DNA of 64,000 bases, from assembly GCF_001665625.1 (NCBI RefSeq), contig NZ_LZSY01000096.1, positions 1 to 64,000 of the forward strand, in the 5' to 3' direction. Every line of letters starts with the position of its first letter. Within the stretch, counting starts at the first letter, position 1. This stretch comes from Mycolicibacterium peregrinum (GTDB taxonomy: Bacteria; Actinomycetota; Actinomycetes; Mycobacteriales; Mycobacteriaceae). This document shows positions 37,557 to 50,130 of the stretch, one piece after another. Made by a program: the position numbers and the translations under genes. The notes under the pieces were generated by a model. That model saw only the letters and a list, made by a program, of their open reading frames with translations. It was not told where the DNA came from and did no database searches.

Positions 37557-37699
37557 ATAACTCTCCTGTCAGAGCCGTACTCGTCGCGTTGTCGCACGTC
37601 ACTGGAGGTGCGTTGCAGCCACTCGGGCGGCCGTACGTACCCAAACCCGGACGATCGTACCGGGCGCGGCGACCACGCCTACGAGTCAGCTGACGGCTC

Positions 37700-37708
37700 T
37701 AGTCAACC
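37700..37708 (-). promoter_or_regulatory. GGTTGACTA motif upstream of fadD32
   Basis: The minus-strand sequence GGTTGACTA includes a -35-like TTGACT, about 145 bp before the fadD32 start. The same or a one-base variant motif occurs upstream of the antigen-85 gene and of fbpD. No clear -10 lies 17 bp downstream, so this could be a regulator site and not the promoter. Confidence 0.35.
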
Positions 37709-37750
37709 AACCACGCACGCGCAAAGCTCTTATTTTTCTCTTAATGTTAA

Positions 37751-37767
37751 GGGACCGTGACGGTCCC
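37751..37767 (-). terminator. Palindrome after culp6
   Basis: GGGACCGT-G-ACGGTCCC is a perfect inverted repeat about 44 bp after the culp6 stop on the minus strand. Folded with a 5-nt loop it gives a six-base-pair stem followed by an AT-rich tail (TTAACATTAAG in minus-strand reading). It probably ends the culp6 transcript before the fadD32 operon. Confidence 0.5.
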
Positions 37768-37810
37768 GGCCAAATCCGCCACGCGAGTCGCGGTCCGGGC
37801 GTGTTCGGTG

Positions 37811-38824
37811 TCAACCGTGCTTGGGGTGCGGCGCGTTGTCCACCAGGCCCTTGGCCCAGCTCAACGTCCACTGCGTGGCGGTCTCCCCGTTCTCCACCCA
37901 GAACTGCGGGGTGTTGTACAGAGCGTGCACCGGGCCGGCCGCGCTGCCGGTCAGTGTCTCCAGGGTCTTGGGCAGGTTGAAGATCGAGAACGCCTCCTCC
38001 GGCGCCGAGCAGATCAGGTCTCCCTTGCCGCAGATCTGATTGGTCCGGTCGTTGAGCGCCCCGAAGCCGCCCTGCCGCGGTCCCGTCATGGTCAGACCCA
38101 TCTCGGACAGCACCGGCACCTCGTGCAGCGTGATCTCGGCTCCCTGGCCGGGCGGGTTGGGACCGATGTCCTGCCCGACGCCGAATTGGCGACGCCCGTC
38201 GGCGATCAACGTCGCGCCCAGCACCAGATCCTCGTCCACCGGGCCACGGCCGTTGCCGATATCGCTGGCAAGGTCCCCACCGATCACCGCGCCCTGCGAG
38301 AACCCGGCGATCACATAGCTGGTCAGCGGGCACCGGTCGTTCATGTCCGTCATCGCCTTGACCGCGGTGCGCTTCCCCTCGGCGCGGCTGTCGTTGTAGG
38401 ACATCTGCTTGTCTGCGGCGAACGGGTTATGGAACTGCGCGGTGTAGGGCACCGTGTAGACCTCGAGCCGGTCCTTCCCGAACTGCTCGGACATCGGCCG
38501 GCTGATATTGCTCATCAGCGACAGCGGGAACTGCGTCGGGTTGAACGGGTCGTCCTGAGGCGAGGACTCCCAGGTGCCGGGGATCGAAACCAGCATCACG
38601 TCGGGGCAGTCGGCGGACTGGAACTCCGGGCGCGGCTTACGTGTCGTCGACGGTCCAGGAACCCCGGCCGGCGGCTGGGCCGACGGCGGCGCCGACGGGC
38701 TCTCGGGGCGACGCAGGTAGATCACCACGATGGACACCACCAGCACCACGACGAGTGCCATCGCCCCGGCGGCGATCAGTGCCAGGATGCGGTGCCGCTT
38801 CCGGCGGCCGGCATTTTTTGCCAT
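37811..38824 (-). CDS. culp6: Cutinase-like serine esterase Culp6 (Rv3802c type)
   Basis: 337 residues. A basic N-terminus precedes one membrane anchor (residues about 14-37), then a proline-rich spacer and the alpha/beta hydrolase domain. The nucleophile is in [15 protein letters not shown]. The cysteines of the cutinase fold ([29 protein letters not shown]) are present. The M. tuberculosis homologue is an essential envelope phospholipase/thioesterase. It lies between fadD32 and the antigen-85 genes, as in M. tuberculosis. Confidence 0.93.
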   Translation of the reverse strand: MAKNAGRRKRHRILALIAAGAMALVVVLVVSIVVIYLRRPESPSAPPSAQPPAGVPGPSTTRKPRPEFQSADCPDVMLVSIPGTWESSPQDDPFNPTQFPLSLMSNISRPMSEQFGKDRLEVYTVPYTAQFHNPFAADKQMSYNDSRAEGKRTAVKAMTDMNDRCPLTSYVIAGFSQGAVIGGDLASDIGNGRGPVDEDLVLGATLIADGRRQFGVGQDIGPNPPGQGAEITLHEVPVLSEMGLTMTGPRQGGFGALNDRTNQICGKGDLICSAPEEAFSIFNLPKTLETLTGSAAGPVHALYNTPQFWVENGETATQWTLSWAKGLVDNAPHPKHG

Positions 38825-38866
38825 GGGTTACTCGGGCTCCTCGCGTGCGGTGCGGTGATCTGCTTG

Positions 38867-39313
38867 TCAGCAGAGATGTTCGGTGGCGATACGGATGTAG
38901 TCGGTGGCGGCGGCATCGATCTCGCCGGACGTGGGGCTTTCCGAGGTATGGGCAGCCCGGACATCACTACGGACCAACGGCAGGACGAAATCCCGTACCG
39001 CCTGGTCGTTCAGCTTGGCGGCGTGAGCCTGGCACACGTACGACCCGATCGACAGCGCCAGCAGCTCACTGGACGGGTTGATCCCCGTGTCCTTGAGCTT
39101 GTCGAGATACGTGTGCTGCTGCGACGTCAGGTCCAGCTCACCGGGACGACCCTGCTGAGGTTGCGCGGACACCGCCTGCGGCTGCGCACCGTTGACCTGT
39201 GACGTCGGCAGGGCCAGCGGCGCCATGATGTCGCCGCCCGCATCGCACGCCGTGAGCAACGACGCAGCGGACACCGCTGCCACCAGGGTGGCCGACCGTA
39301 CCGTGTGCTGCAC
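38867..39313 (-). CDS. DUF732 lipoprotein
   Basis: 148 residues from GTG. The signal peptide ends in a lipobox, SLLTACDAGG, so the mature protein should be lipid-anchored at Cys23. The C-terminal 75 residues (HTYLDKLKDTGINPSSELLALSIGSYVCQ) match the mycobacterial DUF732 pattern: small exported helical proteins with two cysteines and unknown function. It lies 42 bp before culp6 and may be co-transcribed. M. tuberculosis has no gene at this exact position. Confidence 0.75.
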   Translation of the reverse strand: MQHTVRSATLVAAVSAASLLTACDAGGDIMAPLALPTSQVNGAQPQAVSAQPQQGRPGELDLTSQQHTYLDKLKDTGINPSSELLALSIGSYVCQAHAAKLNDQAVRDFVLPLVRSDVRAAHTSESPTSGEIDAAATDYIRIATEHLC

Positions 39314-39388
39314 GCTTCCACCGTACCGGCTGGTGAAAAGTGCCCCGGCGCAGCTGATTCTGGTCACCACGGCGGCCCGCTCGAACCG

Positions 39389-40291
39389 CTACTTGATGGT
39401 CGCGACCAGCTCACCCGACATCTGCGCCAGCTGCGGCGCCCAGCTACCCCAGTCATGCTGGCCTCCGGCCGGCATGTCGAAGTGCCCGTTGCTGCCGCCG
39501 ACCGAGCGGTAGTGCTGGTAGAAGGACCGGTTGCTGCCCTGCGCCAGATCGCAGACACCGATCATGGCGGCCGGGTCGCTGCATGTCAGGGCGGCGGGGC
39601 TGTACACCCAGAGCCGGGTGTTGGCATCGGCCAGCAACTGCACGTGCACGTCGGGGTCATGCCACTTCCAGCGGCCCAGCTGTGGGGCACCCCACATGCC
39701 GTAGCTGTCCACCCCGCCGAACTGGGCCATACCCGCGGTGATCGCGCCGTTGAGAGTGGTGGCCGACGGAGTCAGGAAGCCCGACAGCGATCCGGCGAAG
39801 CGGTACCGGTCGGGGTGGAACGCAGCCAGCGTCAGCGCGGCGGTGCCGCCCTGCGAGGCGCCCACGACCCCGTGCCCGCCCGGAGCCAGCCCCTTGTTGG
39901 CGGCCAGCCAGTCCGGCAGCTCGGCCGAGAGGAAGGTCTCCCACTGCTTGCTGCCGTCCTGCTCCCAGTTCGTGTAGAGGCTGAACGCGCCACCGGCCGG
40001 GGCCGCCACCGAGATACCGCGGCCGGCCAGGGTCGACATCGCATGACCCGCGTTGACCCAATTGCTGACATCGGGGGCCGCGTTGAACGCATCGAGCAGG
40101 ATCACCGCGTGCGGGCCACCGCCCTGGAACGCCACCGGAATGTCACGGCCCATGGCCGCCGACGGGACCATCAGGTACTCGACACCGTCCGCCCGGGCCG
40201 GAGCGCTCGTCGTCGCCGACGCTGTCCACAGGCCGGCTCCCAACACCACCGCCAGCAGCATCGCCCGCATCAGACTCAACGCACGTCTCAT
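39389..40291 (-). CDS. fbpD: Antigen 85-like protein MPT51 (FbpD)
   Basis: 300 residues, the family length. A signal peptide ending around PARADG precedes [20 protein letters not shown], the common antigen-85 start. Although GASQGG superficially keeps a serine, MPT51 proteins are known to lack mycolyltransferase activity and to bind matrix proteins. The typical QFGGVDSYGMWGAPQLGRWKWHDP and GGQHDWGSWAPQLAQM segments are present. Two consecutive ATGs exist; the second (40291) has better spacing from GAGAGG. Confidence 0.9.
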   Translation of the reverse strand: MRRALSLMRAMLLAVVLGAGLWTASATTSAPARADGVEYLMVPSAAMGRDIPVAFQGGGPHAVILLDAFNAAPDVSNWVNAGHAMSTLAGRGISVAAPAGGAFSLYTNWEQDGSKQWETFLSAELPDWLAANKGLAPGGHGVVGASQGGTAALTLAAFHPDRYRFAGSLSGFLTPSATTLNGAITAGMAQFGGVDSYGMWGAPQLGRWKWHDPDVHVQLLADANTRLWVYSPAALTCSDPAAMIGVCDLAQGSNRSFYQHYRSVGGSNGHFDMPAGGQHDWGSWAPQLAQMSGELVATIK

Positions 40292-40346
40292 CATCAACCT
40301 CTCCCGCTGCCGGTCGTTCGGCGTGCCCCCGCACACGTAATCCGCG

Positions 40347-40360
40347 TTGTAGTGAACCAC
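40347..40360 (-). promoter_or_regulatory. Promoter-region motif upstream of fbpD
   Basis: Minus-strand GTGGTTCACTACAA matches 12 of 14 bases of GTGGTTGACTACAC upstream of the antigen-85 gene. It lies 56 bp before the fbpD start and contains TTCACT, a possible -35 hexamer. Confidence 0.4.
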
Positions 40361-40392
40361 ATCGCAACCACAGCCGGGGCCCAGAAACGGCT

Positions 40393-40425
40393 GACGGCGG
40401 CGACCCCGTGGGGATCGCCGCCGTC
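40393..40425 (-). terminator. Terminator between the antigen-85 gene and fbpD
   Basis: An 11-bp perfect GC-rich stem (40393-40403 with 40415-40425), extended by CCC/GGG inside. It lies 43 bp after the upstream mycolyltransferase stop on the minus strand, so the two genes are likely transcribed separately. Confidence 0.75.
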
Positions 40426-40467
40426 TTCCGTGTTGTCAGGTGCGTTGGATCGCTACCTATCGTCCGC

Positions 40468-42052
<1,585 letters not shown>

Positions 42053-42142
42053 GATCGATCACGCGGGCTCGTCTGGGTATCGGTGCCGCCCGCCCGGGCG
42101 TTACCGGATACACAGAATTCGGTCCTACGATCTCGCGCGCGG

Positions 42143-44185
42143 TCACGGTCCGGTGGCGGGCATCCCTGTGTACGGCGGGTTCTTGGGCTCGGGAACCGGC
42201 AGGCCGCACCGCTTCAGGTCATAGAGAGGCACGCGGTCGATCCGGTACTTGGTGAACTCGTAGGCGTGCGCCAGGTTGGAGAGGAACCGCCGTGGGCTCA
42301 TCTCGCCGCGCACCGAGTTCAGCATCGACTCGGTGTCCGGGCATTCCAGTGCGGCCTCGGCCTGCGAGACCCATTCCTCGTCCAGGTAAGGCGGGATCCA
42401 CTGCTTGGTCTTGAGGAACGGCCCTTCGGCCACCGCCCAGTCCGGGAACAGGTTCTTGTCGTGGCCGATGCGGCCGTCGGTCAGCCGCTGGGTGTGCATC
42501 GCCAGCGGATTCGTCAGACCGATCTGGTCGATGACCCGCACGTCGAGTCCGACGTTCATGCCGAGCATGCCCATGTTGGTGAAGAAGACGGTGTGCGGGG
42601 TTTCCAGCGCCCGACGGTCGGCTGGGCTGAGATCGGGCGGTGGCGGATAGGCGGGCACGACGTCCCACTGGTCGTAGTTGCCCGACGGCAACAGCAGCGC
42701 CCCGTCGGGGGTGTTGTTGATCGCGGTCAGCACCGCACGCATCCGGGGATAGTCCAGGTAGTCGGCGGCGGTCAGCGGGTGCGCGTGACCGGTGGCCTGC
42801 GAGTAGAACCGGCGCTCGTCGACGATCCCGGTATAGGTGACGCGGGTGCCGTCGGCCCCCAGGCCCGGCGAGTTGGCGGCCCAGATCGACCAGCCCACCA
42901 CCGATGCCCACAACACACTGGTGGCCGCGGCCAGCAGGTAGCCGGTTTCCCGGGTGAACCTGGTGCCGTCGGGCAGCACGACCGGTATGACCGCGACGGG
43001 CATCAGCAGGCAGAACAGCGGGGTGAGCAGCACCCGGCCGTGCATGAAGTCACCACCCTGGCGCACCCAGTAGATGCCCTGCAGCAACCCACTCGCGAAC
43101 ATGAAAAGCACTACGGCCGCAGGACTCTGGACAGTGCGGGCCAGCCAGCCGTAGCCGCGGGGCACCTGATGGCGCACCCACCACGGCCGGGTCCGCGTGG
43201 TCAGCAGCACCGCGCCGAGGGCGGCCAGCAACAGCACCGGCACCCACAGCAGGTACGGGTGGTTGAAGTTGGTGAGATAGGTCAGGCCCTGGGCCCACTT
43301 GGATCCCGACGCGTCCTTGGCCACCGCAGTGCCCGGCACGATCAGCCCGTAGTAGCCCATCCGGAAGATCTGGTAGGCGACCGGCAGCAGTCCGCCGGCC
43401 ACCAAGATCAGGACGCGGCGACGCCGGCCCCGGGCGGCGATCAGCATCATGACCAGTGCGCCACCGCCGATCAACGCCAACTCGGGACGGATCAGCACAC
43501 TCAGCCCGGCCACGGTGGCCAGTGCACCATCGAAGTACTTGCTGGACACCGGGTTCGGCGCCTCCTTGGCCGCGCCGCGCCGTGTTGCCGGAGCCGCGCG
43601 CAGGGCCTGCGACCAGCACACCAACATCCACCACAGCAGACCCAGATAGGCGAGGACCAAACCGTTTTCGAGCCCCGAGGTGGCGAAGTCGCGGGCCGGC
43701 GGGACGGCGATGTAGACCAGCGCGCCCGCGGGCAGCAGCAGGGCGCGGCGACCCTGCAGACTCGGGGCATACAACCGGCCGGTGCCGAGCATCGCCAGGA
43801 CGACACCGAGCACGCTCAACGTCAGCGCGAGGGCCAACGCCACGTACTCCATCCGGACCGAACCGCCGAGCCAGGCGCCCAGCGTCACCAGATAGGTCCA
43901 CGCGGTGGAGGTGTTGGCCTCGATCCGCTCACCCGCATTGAAGACGGGACCGTTGCCCGCCAGCAGGTTTCGGACCGTCCGCAACACGATCAGACCGTCG
44001 TCGGCGATCCAGCGGCGCTGCCAGGCGCCCCAGCCGAACAGCCCGGCCACCACGACGACACTCACCCACAGGCTGACCCGCACGGAGACGTCGTAGGGAA
44101 ACACCGGCCACCGCGCCAACCGGGCACCCACGCCGCCCGCCAGGCGGCGCAGCGTGATCCGGTCAGCTGAAGTAGATGGCTGCAC
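42143..44185 (-). CDS. aftB: Terminal beta-(1->2) arabinofuranosyltransferase AftB
   Basis: About 680 residues. AftB adds the terminal beta-1,2 arabinose that carries mycolates. It is a GT-C enzyme with roughly ten membrane helices in the first 450 residues (conserved RRWIADDGLIVLRTVRNLLAGNGPVFNAGE early on, where the acidic pair Asp-Asp is likely catalytic) and a soluble C-terminal domain. The start overlaps the end of ubiA by 23 bp. It is the last gene of the glf operon, as in M. tuberculosis (Rv3805c). Confidence 0.93.
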   Translation of the reverse strand: MQPSTSADRITLRRLAGGVGARLARWPVFPYDVSVRVSLWVSVVVVAGLFGWGAWQRRWIADDGLIVLRTVRNLLAGNGPVFNAGERIEANTSTAWTYLVTLGAWLGGSVRMEYVALALALTLSVLGVVLAMLGTGRLYAPSLQGRRALLLPAGALVYIAVPPARDFATSGLENGLVLAYLGLLWWMLVCWSQALRAAPATRRGAAKEAPNPVSSKYFDGALATVAGLSVLIRPELALIGGGALVMMLIAARGRRRRVLILVAGGLLPVAYQIFRMGYYGLIVPGTAVAKDASGSKWAQGLTYLTNFNHPYLLWVPVLLLAALGAVLLTTRTRPWWVRHQVPRGYGWLARTVQSPAAVVLFMFASGLLQGIYWVRQGGDFMHGRVLLTPLFCLLMPVAVIPVVLPDGTRFTRETGYLLAAATSVLWASVVGWSIWAANSPGLGADGTRVTYTGIVDERRFYSQATGHAHPLTAADYLDYPRMRAVLTAINNTPDGALLLPSGNYDQWDVVPAYPPPPDLSPADRRALETPHTVFFTNMGMLGMNVGLDVRVIDQIGLTNPLAMHTQRLTDGRIGHDKNLFPDWAVAEGPFLKTKQWIPPYLDEEWVSQAEAALECPDTESMLNSVRGEMSPRRFLSNLAHAYEFTKYRIDRVPLYDLKRCGLPVPEPKNPPYTGMPATGP

Positions 44186-45101
44186 CGATGGTTCCGATCC
44201 AGGCCAGGAACAGGATCTGCAGCACTCGGTCTTTCAGCGCAATCTCCTCAGGCTCACCGGCGATGCCACCGTCGATGTCGACCGCGTAACGCAGGATCGC
44301 GACCGTCCAGGGAACGATCGTGATCGCGTACCACGATGCATTCCCGTCCAGGCCGGAGCCGCCGCTGGCACTGTCGCGGCCGAAGGCCCACAGGCCGTAG
44401 CAGAGCACCACCGCAGTGGCCGACAACGTCCACACGAAGCGCAGGTAGCTGCTGGTGTAGCGCTCCAGCGACTTACGGATCTTGGCGCCGGTGCGCTCGG
44501 CCAGTTGCAGCTCGGCGTACCGCTTACCGGCCGCCATGAACAATGCGCCGAAGGCCATCACCAACAGGAACCACTGCGACAGCGGGATGTCCGCGGCCAC
44601 ACCACCGGCGATCGCCCGGATCAAGAACCCCAGCGACACGATGCAGATGTCCAGCACGGCCTGGTGTTTGAGCCCGAAGCAATACGCCAGCTGCATGGCG
44701 ATGTACACAACCATCACCAGAGCGAGATTCGGGTTCAACAGCCATGAGATGCCGATCGAGGCCACCCCGAGCACGACAGCCAGCGTGTAGGCCAGCGATG
44801 CCGGGACCACGCCGGCCGCGATGGGCCGGAACCGCTTCGTGGGATGGGCGCGGTCGGCCTCGACGTCACGCGCGTCGTTGACCAGATAGATCGACGACGC
44901 GGCCAGACAGAACACCACGAACGCGATCGACACCTTGTAGGCGAGATCGGCGTAGTCGTACTGGATCCCGCTGCCGACCGCGGCCACCGGGGCCGTGAGC
45001 ACCAGCAGGTTCTTGATCCACTGACGCGGACGGACGGCCTTGACCAGGCCGACGGCCAGGTTCTTCGGCGGACCGGCCTCCGGCTGCGCTTCCTCACTCA
45101 T
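44163..45101 (-). CDS. ubiA: Decaprenyl-phosphate phosphoribosyltransferase (UbiA family)
   Basis: 312 residues, about nine membrane helices. The UbiA motifs are YLVNDARDVEADRAHPTKRFRPI (the NDxxDxxxD metal and pyrophosphate site) and a second acidic loop later (RYAVDIDGG). It transfers phosphoribose from PRPP to decaprenyl phosphate, the start of arabinose donor synthesis (Rv3806c). Mutations in the M. tuberculosis gene raise ethambutol resistance. Its start overlaps the PAP2 stop by four bases. Confidence 0.94.
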   Translation of the reverse strand: MSEEAQPEAGPPKNLAVGLVKAVRPRQWIKNLLVLTAPVAAVGSGIQYDYADLAYKVSIAFVVFCLAASSIYLVNDARDVEADRAHPTKRFRPIAAGVVPASLAYTLAVVLGVASIGISWLLNPNLALVMVVYIAMQLAYCFGLKHQAVLDICIVSLGFLIRAIAGGVAADIPLSQWFLLVMAFGALFMAAGKRYAELQLAERTGAKIRKSLERYTSSYLRFVWTLSATAVVLCYGLWAFGRDSASGGSGLDGNASWYAITIVPWTVAILRYAVDIDGGIAGEPEEIALKDRVLQILFLAWIGTIGAAIYFS

Positions 45102-45631
45102 TTGGCCACAGTCTCCTTCGGCCCGACACCGGCAGTATTTCCGACCACAGAACCGACGAGCGTCCCGACGGCCACGCCGGTGAGCACATCGGTGGGATAG
45201 TGCACGCCCAGCACCAGACGCGACAGCGCCATGGGCACCACCAGCACCGCACGCACCGGCAGACCGGTGGTCCGGGCCAGCAGCACCGCGGCGGCGGCGG
45301 TCGAGGTGGCATGTGCCGAAGGGAAGCTCAACCGGCTCGGCGTCCCGACGTTCACGGCGATATCGGGGTGGTGCGGCCGCTCACGGCGTACCACCCTTTT
45401 GATCAGGACCGCGGCGGCATGGGCCAGGAAAGCCCCGGCACCCACCGCCAACCATGACTTGCGCTTGGCCGGCTGGGCCAGCGCACCGGCCGCCGCAAGC
45501 CCGAGCCAACCCAGGCTGTGCTCACCGAAATGAGACAGCGCACGAGCGCCGGTCAGTACGCCCGGCCGGGTGGCCAGGGCAGACTGCACGGCAACCAACA
45601 CGGCGTCCTCGCCGCGCGGGGCATCGGTCAT
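45098..45631 (-). CDS. PAP2-type phosphatase (Rv3807c type)
   Basis: 177 residues with several membrane helices. All three PAP2 motifs are present: KRVVRRERP, FPSAHATS and SRLVLGVHYPTD. By position and family it is the candidate phosphatase that removes the 5-phosphate of decaprenyl-phospho-5-phosphoribose before DprE1 acts; this role is proposed and not certain. One base separates it from glfT2 and it overlaps ubiA. Confidence 0.9.
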   Translation of the reverse strand: MTDAPRGEDAVLVAVQSALATRPGVLTGARALSHFGEHSLGWLGLAAAGALAQPAKRKSWLAVGAGAFLAHAAAVLIKRVVRRERPHHPDIAVNVGTPSRLSFPSAHATSTAAAAVLLARTTGLPVRAVLVVPMALSRLVLGVHYPTDVLTGVAVGTLVGSVVGNTAGVGPKETVAK

Positions 45632-45632
45632 G

Positions 45633-48889
<3,257 letters not shown>

Positions 48890-48948
48890 TCAATATCGTC
48901 ACTCTAGACACACGAGTAACAGCCTTAACATCGATCTCGTTGGCATTC

Positions 48949-49029
48949 ATGGGCTCCACACCACCTGGTCCGGAACCGCCGATGAAGCAAGCGGAGAGCA
49001 CCCCGTGCAATCCGAAATGCAGTCCTTAA
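48949..49029 (+). CDS. Possible 26-codon leader ORF before erp
   Basis: An ATG frame encodes MGSTPPGPEPPMKQAESTPC plus NPKCSP and stops 25 bp before the erp GTG, immediately ahead of its GAGGAG. The two late Cys codons resemble other mycobacterial leader peptides. No -10 element is placed for leaderless expression and no ribosome binding site is evident. Confidence 0.25.
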   Translation: MGSTPPGPEPPMKQAESTPCNPKCSP

Positions 49030-49054
49030 CTGCAAACATATTGAGGAGACTTCC

Positions 49055-50002
49055 GTGCCGAACCGCCGTCGACGCAAGCTCTCGACAGCCATGAGCGCAG
49101 TCGCCGCAGTGGCAGTCGCAAGTCCAGTCGCCCTAGTTGCCATGTCGCAGCTGTCCCCCGCGCCGCAGGAGCGCGAGTTCACCCAGGCAGCGCTGGTCAC
49201 CGACCTGCCGGGCGAACTGATGTCCGCACTGTCGCAGGGCCTGTCCCAGTTCGGCGTCAACCTGCCGCCGATGCCGTTTCTCAACAGTTCCACCCCGGCC
49301 CCGACCCTCGGCTCGCCGACCCTGACCTCGCCGGGCCTGGCGTCGCCGGGGCTGACGTCACCGGGGCTGACCGCGCCGGGCCTGACCGACCCGGGTCTCA
49401 CCTCACCCGGACTGACCTCGCCAGGGCTCACGTCACCCGGACTCACTTCGCCGGGGCTCGCCTCACCGGGCCTGACGTCCCCTGACGCCGCGCTGACCAG
49501 CCCCAATGGCGCGACGCCGAGCTTGACCTCGCCGACCGCCGGCCTTCCGGCCGCACCCGGCGGGTTGACCAACCCGGCGCTCACCCCGCCGGGGACCGGC
49601 TCGCTGACCAACCCGGCATTGACGCCGGCCGGCGCCGCACCGGGCGGGCTGACCACGACCCCGGCAGGCCTGGGCGGGGGCCTGACCTCGCCGACGGGCC
49701 TGGACCCGGCCCTGAGCGGTGGCCTGGGAGCCCCGGGCGAGGTGCCGATCTCGGCTCCGATCGGGCTGGATCCCAGTGCGGGCACCTACCCGTTGCTGGG
49801 CGCCGACCCGTCCTTGGCCGCGATGCCCGCCACCAGCAGCGGCGGTGGCGGACTGTTCGGCGACCTGTCCAGCGCGGCCAACCAGCTCGGCGCCGGCCAG
49901 GCCATCGATCTGCTCAAGGGCATGGTCATGCCGGCGATCACCTCGGCGATGAAGCCGCCGGTGCCCGCGGCCCCGGCCCCGGTCCCGCCGCCGCCCGCCT
50001 AG
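49055..50002 (+). CDS. erp: Exported repetitive protein Erp
   Basis: 315 residues from GTG, with GAGGAG before it. A basic signal-type N-terminus (MPNRRRRKLSTAMSAVAAVA) is followed by a folded segment, a central proline-rich repeat region of PGLTS units, and a hydrophobic segment near the C-terminus (AIDLLKGMVMPAITSAM). Erp is an envelope virulence protein in pathogenic mycobacteria (Rv3810) and affects colony form and envelope integrity in fast growers. It is divergent from glf with 240 bp between, and ends in a strong terminator. Confidence 0.94.
   Translation: MPNRRRRKLSTAMSAVAAVAVASPVALVAMSQLSPAPQEREFTQAALVTDLPGELMSALSQGLSQFGVNLPPMPFLNSSTPAPTLGSPTLTSPGLASPGLTSPGLTAPGLTDPGLTSPGLTSPGLTSPGLTSPGLASPGLTSPDAALTSPNGATPSLTSPTAGLPAAPGGLTNPALTPPGTGSLTNPALTPAGAAPGGLTTTPAGLGGGLTSPTGLDPALSGGLGAPGEVPISAPIGLDPSAGTYPLLGADPSLAAMPATSSGGGGLFGDLSSAANQLGAGQAIDLLKGMVMPAITSAMKPPVPAAPAPVPPPPA
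49331..49480 (+). repeat. Ten tandem pentapeptide repeats in Erp
   Basis: Ten consecutive 15-bp units encode PGLTS with variants PGLAS, PGLTA and PGLTD. Third positions vary between copies, so the array is not a recent slippage product. Copy number and unit sequence are known to differ among mycobacterial species. Confidence 0.9.
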
Positions 50003-50022
50003 TAAATAAGCCCGGTTGAAAG

Positions 50023-50060
50023 AACGGCACCGCAGAAGCCATCGGCTCTGCGGTGCCGTT
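50023..50060 (+). terminator. Terminator after erp
   Basis: A 14-bp perfect stem, AACGGCACCGCAGA (50023-50036) with TCTGCGGTGCCGTT (50047-50060), and a 10-nt loop, 20 bp after the erp stop. It is followed by a short T/G-rich tail. Confidence 0.85.
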
Positions 50061-50094
50061 GTGTGCGAAAGGTGACGCGCGGGCCGTGTCGAAT

Positions 50095-50127
50095 CATTCG
50101 TAACACCAGACTCATACGTAACATCAG
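50095..50127 (+). promoter_or_regulatory. Direct repeat upstream of the amidase gene, possible MtrA site
   Basis: CATTCGTAACACCAG (50095-50109) and CATACGTAACATCAG (50113-50127) are 13/15 identical and offset by 18 bp. The GTAACA core resembles the direct-repeat elements attributed to the MtrA response regulator, which controls peptidoglycan hydrolases. The second copy also contains TAACAT 6 nt before the GTG start, a likely -10 for a leaderless mRNA. Confidence 0.4.
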
Positions 50128-50130
50128 TCC

